From Streptomyces sp. NBC_01233 (GTDB lineage Bacteria; Actinomycetota; Actinomycetes; Streptomycetales; Streptomycetaceae): DNA of 64,000 nucleotides. Every line of letters begins with the position of its first letter. The first letter of the stretch is position 1. The position numbers were made by a program, and so were the translations under genes. Of the stretch, positions 33,691 to 44,013 are shown one piece after another. Location of the stretch: assembly GCF_035989305.1 (NCBI RefSeq), contig NZ_CP108514.1:2166001-2230000 (forward strand), written 5' to 3'. A model generated the notes under the pieces. The model saw only the letters and a list, made by a program, of their open reading frames with translations, had not been told where the DNA came from and made no database searches.

Positions 33691-35655
33691 TCAGTCGATA
33701 TCACTGCGGATTTCGCAGGCTGCGGGGTCGTCTCCCAGCAATCTGTCGGCTGCGGAGCGGTGCAGCCTTGCGGCTGCGGGGTCGCCCAGCCGGTCGAGCG
33801 TGTCGGCCAGCCGGACCTGCAGCGCGGCCTGAAGCCGCTGGTCGCCGGCCCTGCGCGCGAGCTCCACCGCCTCCCGGCAGGTGTGCAGCGATTCCTCGGG
33901 CCGTCCCGCGTACTCCTGGACCCGCGCCATCTCGCTCAACGCCTTTGCCTGACCCGGCACATCGGCCAGTTTCCGGTAGCCCGCGGCGGCGGCCCGCCAG
34001 CTGCGCAGCGCGTCCCCGTACCGGCCCGCATACGTGTGCACGTTCCCGAGCCGCCCGTACAGCCGGGCCTCGTCCGCGCGCTCCCCCCGCGCGAGGGCCT
34101 GGGAGAGCGCCCGGCCGAACCAGTCGGCGGCCCGGTGCCAGTCCGCCAGCTCCTGGTACGCGCCGCCTACGGATTCCATCGCCCGGCCGGTCGCGTACGG
34201 ATCGTTCGCCGCCCTTCCGGCGTCCAGCGCGGCCCGGTAGCGCTCCAGGGCCTCCTGGGTCCGGCCGGTCTCGGCGTCCAGGTCGGCCAGGTTCAGCAGC
34301 GCCGCGGCCTGCTCCCGGTGCAGGTCGCGGCGCTCCGCCACGTCCAGGACCAGCCGGTGCAGCCCGTACAGCTCGGGGGCGGCCCCGGCGGTGCCCCGGT
34401 GCTCCGCCAGGGCCCGTACGAGGGCCGCGACCAGCCGGCGGGCCAGGGTGTCCAGCTCCCCGTCGGCCACCGCCAGGGAGGCCGCCGCGTCGAGCGCGGG
34501 CAGCCGGGTGTCCAGCCAGGTGGCGGCGGCCCGCCGGTCCGGGAACCGCAGGGCGCGCGGCAGCCCGTCCAGCACCTCCCGCACGTCCTCCTCGCCGACC
34601 ACCGCCATGGCCCGGCAGGAGTGCAGCAGCCGTACGGTGCGCTCCAGCATCCGGGCACGGGCCAGCTGGACCTCGGCCGGCCGCTCCTTGGCCTCCAGCA
34701 GGGCCTGGAGCAGGGGGGCGAGGCAGCCGGGCAGCAGGAACAGCCCGTCGTGGGCCGGGTGTACGAGCCCCAGCCCGGCGAAATCGTCCAGCGTGGCCTG
34801 GGCCGCGGCCACGGAGCAGCCGGCGAGGGCGGAGGCGGTGTGCGAGTCGACGAGGCCGGCGGGGGCCAGCGGCAGCAGCCGCAGGGTCCGCTGGGCGGGC
34901 TGCGGCAGGGACTCGTAGGCGAGCCGGAAGCACCGGGCGAGCGGGCCGCCGGTACTGGCCGGCATCTCGTGCAGCTGCTTGGCCACGTCGGAGACCGAGG
35001 CCTTGGGGTGGGCGGCGAGCCATCCGCCGACGAGGCAGAGCGCGGCGGGCTGGCCCCCGCACTCCTCGGCGAGGGCCTCGGCGGCCCGGGGGTCGGCGGT
35101 GACGCGGGTGTCGCCGATGTGCTGGGCGAGCAGCTCCACGGCGGAAGGCGTGTCGAGCCCGCCGAGGGTGCAGGGCCGCACGTCGGGGATCCCCGTAAGC
35201 GGCCCCTCGGCGGTGACCACGACGAGGCACTCGGGGGTGTCCGGGAGCAGGGCGTCGACCTGATGCGGATCGGCGGCGTCGTCGACCAGGATGATCACCC
35301 GCCGCCCGTCGAGCGCGGTGCGCAGGGCGGAGCTCAGCTCGTCCTCGCCGGCCCCGGGCGGGGTGGGCCGCCCCAGCCCCTCCAGCAGGCCCCTGACGGC
35401 CCGCTCGGTGGCCACGGTCTCCCCTCCGGGGCGGGTGAGCCGGGTCCGGAGCACCCCGTCGGGATACTCCTCGGCGACCTCGCGGACGAACTCCTCGGCG
35501 AGGGCCGTCCGGCCGGAGCCCGGCCGCCCGGCGACGAGCAGCACCCTCGCCCGGGGCGCCTTGGCCTTCCGGCCGGAGAGGGTGTCGAGCCCGGTCCGCG
35601 CGATGTCCTCGCGCAGCTCCTTGAGCTCACGCCGCCGCCCGACGAAATCCGTCAC
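33691..35655 (-). CDS. NB-ARC-like NTPase with TPR repeats
   Basis: 654 aa. After an N-terminal basic helix (DFVGRRRELKELREDIA) comes an AP-ATPase domain: P-loop LLVAGRPGSGRTALAEEF at about residues 42-59 (Arg-Thr instead of Lys-Thr) and Walker B RRVIILVDDAADP. A helical arm follows to about residue 420 (RLAYESLPQPAQRTLRLLPLAP). TPR-like helices fill residues 420-640 (ALERYRAALDAGRAANDPYA, YGDALRSWRAAAAGYRKLADVPGQAKAL). There is no DNA-binding domain, so it is not a SARP/AfsR regulator. It may be a STAND-type signalling ATPase whose trigger and output are unknown. GTG 35655 with GAGGAG 8 nt upstream. Confidence 0.85.
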   Translation of the reverse strand: MTDFVGRRRELKELREDIARTGLDTLSGRKAKAPRARVLLVAGRPGSGRTALAEEFVREVAEEYPDGVLRTRLTRPGGETVATERAVRGLLEGLGRPTPPGAGEDELSSALRTALDGRRVIILVDDAADPHQVDALLPDTPECLVVVTAEGPLTGIPDVRPCTLGGLDTPSAVELLAQHIGDTRVTADPRAAEALAEECGGQPAALCLVGGWLAAHPKASVSDVAKQLHEMPASTGGPLARCFRLAYESLPQPAQRTLRLLPLAPAGLVDSHTASALAGCSVAAAQATLDDFAGLGLVHPAHDGLFLLPGCLAPLLQALLEAKERPAEVQLARARMLERTVRLLHSCRAMAVVGEEDVREVLDGLPRALRFPDRRAAATWLDTRLPALDAAASLAVADGELDTLARRLVAALVRALAEHRGTAGAAPELYGLHRLVLDVAERRDLHREQAAALLNLADLDAETGRTQEALERYRAALDAGRAANDPYATGRAMESVGGAYQELADWHRAADWFGRALSQALARGERADEARLYGRLGNVHTYAGRYGDALRSWRAAAAGYRKLADVPGQAKALSEMARVQEYAGRPEESLHTCREAVELARRAGDQRLQAALQVRLADTLDRLGDPAAARLHRSAADRLLGDDPAACEIRSDID

Positions 35656-35779
35656 GGATCCGCTCCTCTCCCTGCCTTCGGATGGCGAGCGTAGTTCACG
35701 CAGAGCGACGACCCGTGTGGAGCGCGGCGGGCAAATCCCCCAATCGGACCAGCGGATGGTCCTCTTTTTCACGTGCCGC

Positions 35780-36120
35780 TCGCGCGGACTCCGCCCTGGC
35801 GGGCCTCCCCGGCTTCCCGCCGCTGCGCCGGACTCCGTCCGTCGTCCCCCGGGCGGGGCTTCGGGGCGTGCCCGGGCCGTCCGCCGGCTGCGGGCCCGCC
35901 GCTGCGCGGAGCCGCCCCCCACCCGCCCTTCCACCGTTCCGCGGGGCTCCGCCCCGGACCCCGGTCCTCAAACGCCGGACGGGCTGAATTTTCCAGCCCC
36001 GCCGCACCACCCAGCCCCGCCGGCGTTTGAGGCGATCTTTCAGCCCCGCCGGCGTTTGAGGCGCTGGGGTCCCCCCGGACGAAGTCCGGGGGAGGGGCCG
36101 GGGGCAGGGCCCCCGGCGGC
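35780..36120. repeat. Extended dispersed 3'-flank repeat block
   Basis: Fills most of the 480-bp gap between nudF and the NB-ARC gene. It contains a GC-rich module (GCTGCGCCGGACTCCGTCCG ... CCCACCCGCCCTTCCAC ... CCTCAAACGCCGGACGGGCTGA) also seen at 47400-47595. Two direct copies of CAGCCCCGCCGGCGTTTGAG lie near 36013 and 36043, followed by the 33-nt palindrome at 36065-36097. It lies 3' of nudF on the minus strand. Confidence 0.8.
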
Positions 36121-36135
36121 GGCTCGGCCTGCGGG

Positions 36136-36789
36136 CTACGCCTCGTACGGGCGGGCCCGCCACGGGGCCAGGGCCGGGCGGAGGGCTTCGATGCCGCCCT
36201 CGGAAGCCAGGGCGGCTGACAGGGCCAGGACCCCCGTCACCAGCCCCGGGTTGCCCAGCTCGCCCGCGAGGATCCCGCGTACCAGGTCCCCGAGAGGCAC
36301 CCGCGCGAGTTCCATGTCCGCCTCCTCGTCGGAGACTTCGTACCGCGCCCCCTCCGCCTCCGCGAGGTTCCGCGCCAGGAAGACCCGTACCGCCTCGTCC
36401 GACCCTCCCGGGGACGTGTAGAAGTCGGCCAGGACGTGCCAGTCCTCCGCCTTGACGTGTGCCTCCTCGTACAGCTCCCGCTGGGCCGCGTGCAGCGGGT
36501 TCTCCCCCGCCACGTCCAGGAGCCCGGCCGGCAGCTCCCACAGCCGGTGCCGTACCGGGTGCCGGAACTGGCGCAGGACCAGTACCCGCTGCTGCTCGTC
36601 GAGGGCCAGCACGCACACCGAGCCGGGGTGCACCTGGTAGTCGCGGCGCACCACCGAACTGTCGGGCATCCGGACCTGGTCCGACTTGACGGACGTCTTC
36701 GCGCCCTCGAACGGGGTGCGCGAGGCGACGACCTCCCACGACTCCGGTGTGTCCACGATGTCGTTGCCGATGTCGTTGCCCATGGCCAT
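36136..36789 (-). CDS. ADP-ribose pyrophosphatase, NUDIX (NudF type)
   Basis: 217 aa. Hydrolyses ADP-ribose to AMP and ribose 5-phosphate. NUDIX box GLLDVAGENPLHAAQRELYE followed by EAHV; the last Gly of the consensus is His, as I recall is usual in Streptomyces ADPRases. Flanking family motifs: VCVLALDEQQRVLVLRQFRHPV, DFYTSPGGSDEAVRVFLARNL, DEEADMELARVPL. ATG 36789 has GGGAAGG 8-9 nt upstream; ATG 36783 is the alternative. It follows pyrG on the same strand after a hairpin. Confidence 0.93.
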   Translation of the reverse strand: MAMGNDIGNDIVDTPESWEVVASRTPFEGAKTSVKSDQVRMPDSSVVRRDYQVHPGSVCVLALDEQQRVLVLRQFRHPVRHRLWELPAGLLDVAGENPLHAAQRELYEEAHVKAEDWHVLADFYTSPGGSDEAVRVFLARNLAEAEGARYEVSDEEADMELARVPLGDLVRGILAGELGNPGLVTGVLALSAALASEGGIEALRPALAPWRARPYEA

Positions 36790-36813
36790 GGCCGATACCT
36801 TCCCGAGAACGCG

Positions 36814-36844
36814 ACAGCCGGGGCACGATCCGTGCCCCGGCTGT
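36814..36844 (-). terminator. 14-bp perfect hairpin after pyrG
   Basis: ACAGCCGGGGCACG/CGTGCCCCGGCTGT with a 3-nt loop, 22 nt beyond the pyrG stop and just before the nudF start; could attenuate read-through into nudF. Confidence 0.75.
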
Positions 36845-36865
36845 CTACGTTATGCGGTCAGGCGC

Positions 36866-38518
<1,653 letters not shown>

Positions 38519-38990
38519 CGCCAAGAGGGGGCTCCCGTGGTCGCGAGGTGAGGTGCGTCCGGCGCCGGCCTCCGTCGATCCGGAAGGGTCTCAGGGGGCG
38601 CCGAAGCTGCGGTTTCGGGGCTCCTGATTCGCACAGGCAGACCACCGGTCCACGGGGTACCAGCCTATCAGCGCCCGGGCCGGTCCGCCTCCGGCCACGC
38701 GGCGTCAGCGGCTGGTAGCAGGGCGCCGAAGTGCGCCGGGGCCGCGTGGCACATCCTCACCCGTTCGGCCCATCCGCATTCTTCCGCGGCTTAAGGAGAT
38801 CACTAGGGTGCCGTCATATCCTGCTCGGATATTGCACACATCACCGCCGGGCAGTCCGTCAGACGGCCTAACCGAGCCGATATGCGGAATCATGGGCTCA
38901 ACGCGGAGATCCCCACCCACAGGTGACCGCGCAACCGCGCAATGCAAGCGCCCTTCGGGGCGGACGTGGCCGTTCGACTGGAGATGCAAC
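38519..38990. other. pyrG/GH15 divergent intergenic region (472 bp)
   Basis: No gene seen. Holds both promoters. An interrupted palindrome ATATCC-TGCTC-GGATAT is at 38816-38832. No riboswitch or attenuator fold recognised for pyrG. Confidence 0.5.
38816..38832. promoter_or_regulatory. Palindrome ATATCC-N5-GGATAT upstream of GH15 gene
   Basis: Perfect 6-bp arms in an AT-rich patch 160 nt before the GH15 start. Candidate repressor site; binder unknown. Confidence 0.4.
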
Positions 38991-40796
38991 GTGTCCGGGC
39001 GCATCGAGGATTACGCACTGATCGGGGACATGCAGACCGCGGCGCTGGTCTGCCGGGACGGGGCGGTGGACTGGCTCTGCCTGCCACGCTTCGACTCCCA
39101 TGCCGTGTTCGCGAGCATTCTCGGCACCGAGGATCACGGGTTCTGGCGGATCGGCCCGGCGTATCCGGCCGGCTCCGAGGCCCCGCGTGCCGACCGCCGC
39201 CGCTACCGCGGTGACTCCCTGGTGCTGGAGTCGGAGTGGGACACGCCCCGCGGAAAGGTCCGCGTGATCGACTTCATGCCGCCCCGCGAGGACCACGCCC
39301 CGCAGCTCATCCGCATCGTGGAGGGCATCAGCGGGCGCGTCCCGATGCGCTCGGCGCTGCGGATGCGCTTCAGCTACGGGCGGGTCGTGCCCTGGGTGCA
39401 CAAGGTCGACGGGCGCACCGTCGCCGTCGCCGGCCCCGACTCGGTCTGGCTGGACACCGAGGCCCAGACGTACGGCAAGGACCTGACGACGTACTCCGAC
39501 TTCACCGTCGGACCCGGCGACCGGATGGCCTTCAGCATCAGCTGGCAGCCCTCGCACAAGGGCGCGCCGGAGCTCCCCGACGCCGGGGCGGCCCTGGAGT
39601 CGACCACCGACTTCTGGCGCGAGTGGGTCGACCAGTGCACGTACCACGGGCCGTACCGGGAGGCCGTGGTCCGCTCCCTGATCACCCTCAAGGCCCTCAC
39701 GTACGCCCCCACGGGCGGGATCGTCGCCGCGCCGACCACCTCCCTGCCCGAGGAGATCGGCGGGGTCCGCAACTGGGACTACCGCTACACCTGGCTGCGC
39801 GACGCGGCCATCACCCTCTCCTCGCTGCTGCGCACCGGCTACCGCGAGGAGGCCCGCGCCTGGCGCGAGTGGCTGCTGCGCGCGGTGGCCGGGGACCCGG
39901 AGAACCTGCAGATCATGTACGGGATCGCGGGCGAGCGGGAGCTCGGCGAGACCGAGCTGGACTGGCTGCCCGGCTACGAGAACTCCCGCCCGGTCCGCGT
40001 CGGCAACGGCGCCGCGGGCCAGCTCCAGCTCGACGTCTACGGCGAGGTCACCGAGGCCCTGCACCTGGGCCACATGACGGGCCTCGCCCGCAGCGACTAC
40101 GCCTCGCTGCTCCAGCTCAAGCTGATCCGCTACCTGGAGACCCACTGGGACCAGCCGGACGAGGGCATCTGGGAGGTGCGCGGCCCGCGCCGCCACTTCG
40201 TGCACTCGAAGGTGATGGCCTGGGTGGCCGTGGACCGCACGATCAAGCTGATCGAGAGCGGGGACGCGGACGGGCCGCTGGAGCGGTGGCGCGAGCTGCG
40301 CGACGAGATCCACCAGGACGTGTGCGAGAAGGGCTACGACAAGGAGCGCAACACCTTCACCCAGTCGTACGGGTCGAAGGAGCTGGACGCCTCCCTGCTG
40401 CTGATTCCGCAGATGGGCTTCCTGCCGCCGGACGACAAGCGGGTCATCGGCACCATCGAGGCGATCCAGCGCGAGCTGTCCACGCCCGACGGTTTCATCC
40501 TGCGCTACCCGACGGCGGGCGAGGAGGCCGGCGTGGACGGCCTGGAGGGCGACGAGGGGGCCTTCCTGGCCTGCTCGTTCTGGATGGCCGACGACCTGGC
40601 GATGATCGGCCGGGTGGACGAGGCGCGCCGGCTGTTCGAGCGGCTGCTGTCGCTCCGCAACGACCTGGGTCTGCTGGCGGAGGAGTGGGATCCGCGACTC
40701 CAGCGGCAGGTGGGGAACTTCCCGCAGGCCTTCAGCCACGTTCCGCTCATCGACACGGCGCTGCGGCTGACGGCGAGCGGGGCCTACGGGGGGTGA
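38991..40796 (+). CDS. Glycoside hydrolase family 15 (trehalase/glucoamylase-like)
   Basis: 601 aa, cytoplasmic (no signal peptide). N-terminal beta-sandwich (IEDYALIGDMQTAALVCRDGAVDWLCLPRFDS). The (alpha/alpha)6 catalytic domain contains GGVRNWDYRYTWLRDAA, general acid Glu in PDEGIWEVRG, and general base Glu in LAEEWDPRLQRQVGNFPQAFSH. The closest known group is the mycobacterial/Streptomyces GH15 trehalase, which splits trehalose and needs phosphate and Mg; glucoamylase activity is the alternative. GTG 38991 with GGAG 7 nt upstream. A terminator follows at 40804. Confidence 0.93.
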   Translation: MSGRIEDYALIGDMQTAALVCRDGAVDWLCLPRFDSHAVFASILGTEDHGFWRIGPAYPAGSEAPRADRRRYRGDSLVLESEWDTPRGKVRVIDFMPPREDHAPQLIRIVEGISGRVPMRSALRMRFSYGRVVPWVHKVDGRTVAVAGPDSVWLDTEAQTYGKDLTTYSDFTVGPGDRMAFSISWQPSHKGAPELPDAGAALESTTDFWREWVDQCTYHGPYREAVVRSLITLKALTYAPTGGIVAAPTTSLPEEIGGVRNWDYRYTWLRDAAITLSSLLRTGYREEARAWREWLLRAVAGDPENLQIMYGIAGERELGETELDWLPGYENSRPVRVGNGAAGQLQLDVYGEVTEALHLGHMTGLARSDYASLLQLKLIRYLETHWDQPDEGIWEVRGPRRHFVHSKVMAWVAVDRTIKLIESGDADGPLERWRELRDEIHQDVCEKGYDKERNTFTQSYGSKELDASLLLIPQMGFLPPDDKRVIGTIEAIQRELSTPDGFILRYPTAGEEAGVDGLEGDEGAFLACSFWMADDLAMIGRVDEARRLFERLLSLRNDLGLLAEEWDPRLQRQVGNFPQAFSHVPLIDTALRLTASGAYGG

Positions 40797-40803
40797 GCAC
40801 GCT

Positions 40804-40864
40804 CCCCGGGCGTACACGGGCCGGGCGCACGCGGGCCGGGCCACCTCGTGTACGGGGCCCCGGG
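40804..40864 (+). terminator. Compound hairpin after GH15 gene
   Basis: Outer arms CCCGGGCGTACACG and CGTGTACGGGGCCCCGGG pair with a small bulge around an inner GC-rich stem; starts 8 nt after the stop. Confidence 0.55.
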
Positions 40865-40977
40865 CTTGCGGGCCGGCTCCCGTCCGGGCGTACGGGGCAC
40901 GGGGTGCTCACCGCGCCCCGCCGCTCCCCGCCCCCTACGCTGGAAGGGTCCTATGCCCTCCTGTGGAAGGGGCAGCC

Positions 40978-42360
40978 ATGGCTCCCCTCTCGAAGGCGGG
41001 CGCGGCCCTGACCGCGCTCCGCGAAGACCTGTCCGGCGCGGTGTTCACCCCGGAGGACCCGGGGTACGACGAGGCCCGGACGGTCTTCAACGCGATGATC
41101 GACCGCAGACCCGCCGTCATCGCCCAGTGCGAGAGCGCGGCGGACGTGGTGACCGCCGTGCGTTTCGCGAGAGACCTGGACCTGAACGTCGCCGTGCGCG
41201 GCGGCGGGCACAGCGTGGCCGGGATGTCCCTCAACGACGGCGGTCTCGTCGTGGACCTGCGGCGGATGCACGAGGTGACGGTCCACCCGGCGGCCAGGGC
41301 CGCGCACGTCGAGGGCGGGGCCACGATGAGCCACCTGGACCGGGCCTGCCAGCCGTACGACCTGGCGACCACCGGCGGCCGGGCCTCCACCACCGGAGTC
41401 GGCGGCTTCGTGCTGGGCGGCGGAACCGGCTGGCTGGACCGGAAGTTCGGCCTGGCGGTGGACAACCTGCTGGGCGTGGACCTGGTCACCGCGGACGGCG
41501 AGCTGCTGCACGCGACCGCCGAGGACCACCCCGAGCTGTTCTGGGGGCTGCACGGAGGCGGCGGGAACTTCGGCATCGCCACCTCGCTGACCCTGCGCCT
41601 GCACGAACTGCCGCACATGTCGATCGCGTTCGTCCTGTACCTGCCGGAGCGCGGGCCCGAGGTGGTCCGCGCGTTCCGGGAGGTCATCGAGGCCGGACCG
41701 CCGGAGGCCTCCGGCGCCGCCCTCTATGTGACCGGCCCGCCCGAGGAGTTCGTACCGCCGCACCTGGTCGGCCTGCTGCTGGCCGGCGCGCTGCTGACGT
41801 ACGCGGGCCCGGAGGGGGAGATGCGCGAGCTGGCGCGGCCGCTGCTGGCGATCCCCCACGAGTCCGAGATCGTCACGGCCATCCCGTACGCCGACCTCCA
41901 GTGCATGATCGACGACCCGCCCGGCATGCGGAACTACTGGTCGGCGGAGTACCTCACCGGTCTCCCGGACGCGTTCGTGGACGCCTTCTGCGCCCGCGCC
42001 GAGTCCATGCCGGTGCCGACCGGCACCCAGCACCTGGTCTTCCCGCAGGGCGGCGCGATCGCCTCCGGCCCGGCCGACTACCCGGTGCCGTACCGCGACG
42101 CGCCCTGGGCGGTGCACCCGTTCGGGATCTGGGAGGACGCGGCCGACGACGAGAGGTGCCGGCAGTGGGTCAAGGACGTCCGGGCCGACGCCGAGCCGTG
42201 GAGCACCGGCGCGGTGTACCTGAACTTCACCGGGGACGAGGGCGGAGACCGGGTGGTCTCCGGCCTCGGCAGCGCGAACATGCAGCGGCTGGGCGCGCTG
42301 AAGCGGCAGTACGACCCGGACAACGTCTTCCGCTTCAACCACAACATCCGGCCGGCCTGA
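40978..42360 (+). CDS. FAD-linked oxidoreductase, PCMH/BBE family
   Basis: 460 aa. FAD-binding PCMH domain: VAVRGGGHSVAG (His for 8-alpha-histidyl FAD attachment), GLVVDLRRMHEV, and TTGVGGFVLGGGTGWLDRKFGL. The Cys that would make a bicovalent flavin is absent. BBE motif at the C-terminus: YLNFTGDEGG ... LKRQYDPDNVFRFNHNI. Similar enzymes oxidise sugars, alkaloids or polyketide intermediates; the substrate is unknown. No Tat or Sec signal. GGAAGG before ATG 40978. It ends 7 bp from the stop of the convergent amine oxidase gene. Confidence 0.9.
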   Translation: MAPLSKAGAALTALREDLSGAVFTPEDPGYDEARTVFNAMIDRRPAVIAQCESAADVVTAVRFARDLDLNVAVRGGGHSVAGMSLNDGGLVVDLRRMHEVTVHPAARAAHVEGGATMSHLDRACQPYDLATTGGRASTTGVGGFVLGGGTGWLDRKFGLAVDNLLGVDLVTADGELLHATAEDHPELFWGLHGGGGNFGIATSLTLRLHELPHMSIAFVLYLPERGPEVVRAFREVIEAGPPEASGAALYVTGPPEEFVPPHLVGLLLAGALLTYAGPEGEMRELARPLLAIPHESEIVTAIPYADLQCMIDDPPGMRNYWSAEYLTGLPDAFVDAFCARAESMPVPTGTQHLVFPQGGAIASGPADYPVPYRDAPWAVHPFGIWEDAADDERCRQWVKDVRADAEPWSTGAVYLNFTGDEGGDRVVSGLGSANMQRLGALKRQYDPDNVFRFNHNIRPA

Positions 42361-42367
42361 CCCGGGA

Positions 42368-44002
42368 TCAGGTCAGGGCCTCGATCACCTCCCGCGCCGC
42401 GCGCTCGCCCTCGGTGGCGCCGCCCTCCATAAACCCCTGGTAGTCGTAGCTGCAGTGTTCGCCGCCGATGTGGACGTTGCCCTGCGCGGTGCCCTCGTAC
42501 TTGGCGTAACGGTGCAGGTAGCCGGTGGGCCAGTACGAGTACGCGCCGAGCGAGTACGGGTTGCGGTGCCAGGCGGAGAGCTGTGCCCTGCCGGTCCAGA
42601 CGGCCTTGGTGCCCGGGTAGAAGGCGTCGATGCCGGTCAGCATCCGGTCGGCGAGGGCGCGTACGTACGGGTCGGCCTCCGTGGCGAAGGGGGTCGCGGG
42701 GGTCAGCGATCCGGCGAGGGTGCCGCCGCCGTACTGCAGGAGGATCCCGCCGGTTCCGGGCTGCACCTTGGTGGTGTCCCAGGTCTGCTGGACGTCGGAG
42801 TCGGTGAAGCAGTCTCCCGCGGAGACGCCCGGCCAGGGACCGGTGCCGCGCCAGGGCCGCGCGGTGAACTGCATGTTCAGCTTGGTGCAGTGGCCCATCC
42901 GGGCGTCGCGCAGCAGGTTGCGCATCAGCGGGTCGAAACCGGCCTGCGAGGTGTCGATGCGCTGCAGGATCGGCAGCGGCAGGCACAGGACGGTGTGGTC
43001 GGCGACGGCGGTGCGTACGGACCCCGAGTCGTTGAAGGTCAGGGTCTGGGTGCCGTCGGCGTTGGCCCGCACGGCGACCAGCTCGCGGCCCATCACGATC
43101 GATCCGGCGGGCAGGGCCGCGGCGATGGCGTTCGGCAGCCGGTCGTTGCCTCCGGTGATGTGGTAGCGCTCGTTGGACAGGCCCCAGACGTTGAAGTTGC
43201 CGGGGTTCGTCTGGTAGCCCATCAGGAGGACCAGGGCGAGGGCGGACTGCCGGTCGGTGTCGGCGCCGTACTCGACGTTGTAGGCCACGTCGATGAAGCG
43301 GCCGAGCCGGGAGCCGTGGCCGCCCGGGACCCGGGTCTCGATCCACTCGTACAGGGTCATGTTGTCGAGGGCCGTGCCCGTCGGCGTGGTGCTGTTCCAG
43401 CCGACCTCGCCCGCTTCGGAGAGATCGCGGCGCAGCGCCTGGTAGACGGCCTTGAAGTCCTCGTCGGCCTGGTGGCGGGGGTAGTACTCGCCGTTGAACC
43501 AGAGCACCTCCTCGGCCCCGTTGGGGCCGCCGCCGAGGAAGTCCTCGACGGGCAGACCGAAGCGGCGGCACAGCTCCAGGATCTTCTTGTGGCTGGTGTC
43601 GATCAGCTCGCCGCCGATCTCGGAGGTCTGCCCGTACGCCCAGTGGTCGGCCCCGGTCCACATCCGGCCGCCGACCCGGTTCGGGTTGGCCTCGTAGAGG
43701 GTGCAGGCGACGCCCGCGTCCTTCAGGGTGAGGGCGGCGGTCAGGCCCGAGATGCCGGCGCCGATGACGGCGACGCGGGCCGGGCCGACGGGCTTCTTGT
43801 CGGGGGCGGTTCCGGTGGCGCGGGCGGTCGCGGCCCCCGCGGTGGAGGCGAGGGCGGTGCCGAGGCCGAGAGCGGCCGCGCGCCCGAGGAGTTCACGGCG
43901 GGTGGAGCCGCGGACCTCGGAGGCGGGCAGCGCGAGGCGCCGGGCGGCTGCGTGCTCGGCGGCGAGCCGGCGCAGCGCGTGCATGACGGGCGTACGGGCC
44001 AT
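42368..44002 (-). CDS. Flavin monoamine oxidase, Tat-exported
   Basis: 544 aa. A twin-arginine signal (GSTRRELLGRAAALGLGTALA) at residues 32-60 predicts export. FAD-binding Rossmann motif VAVIGAGISGLTAALTLKDAG, then EANPNRVGGRMWT. Substrate and flavin end of the fold: YWPTGYLHRY, VHIGGEHCSYDYQGFMEGG. It oxidises primary or secondary amines or amino acids to aldehyde or keto products with H2O2 and ammonia. GAGGAG before ATG 44002. It starts 11 bp after the amino-acid/amine permease, so the pair forms an operon, and the PucR regulator is divergent. Likely catabolism of a biogenic amine or polyamine. Confidence 0.92.
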   Translation of the reverse strand: MARTPVMHALRRLAAEHAAARRLALPASEVRGSTRRELLGRAAALGLGTALASTAGAATARATGTAPDKKPVGPARVAVIGAGISGLTAALTLKDAGVACTLYEANPNRVGGRMWTGADHWAYGQTSEIGGELIDTSHKKILELCRRFGLPVEDFLGGGPNGAEEVLWFNGEYYPRHQADEDFKAVYQALRRDLSEAGEVGWNSTTPTGTALDNMTLYEWIETRVPGGHGSRLGRFIDVAYNVEYGADTDRQSALALVLLMGYQTNPGNFNVWGLSNERYHITGGNDRLPNAIAAALPAGSIVMGRELVAVRANADGTQTLTFNDSGSVRTAVADHTVLCLPLPILQRIDTSQAGFDPLMRNLLRDARMGHCTKLNMQFTARPWRGTGPWPGVSAGDCFTDSDVQQTWDTTKVQPGTGGILLQYGGGTLAGSLTPATPFATEADPYVRALADRMLTGIDAFYPGTKAVWTGRAQLSAWHRNPYSLGAYSYWPTGYLHRYAKYEGTAQGNVHIGGEHCSYDYQGFMEGGATEGERAAREVIEALT

Positions 44003-44013
44003 GGCGGGGCTCC

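Noticed and set aside
35696..36135. ORFs in the region between the NB-ARC gene and nudF
   Set aside because: They are readings through the dispersed GC-rich repeat block; no ribosome binding site, family match or normal composition.
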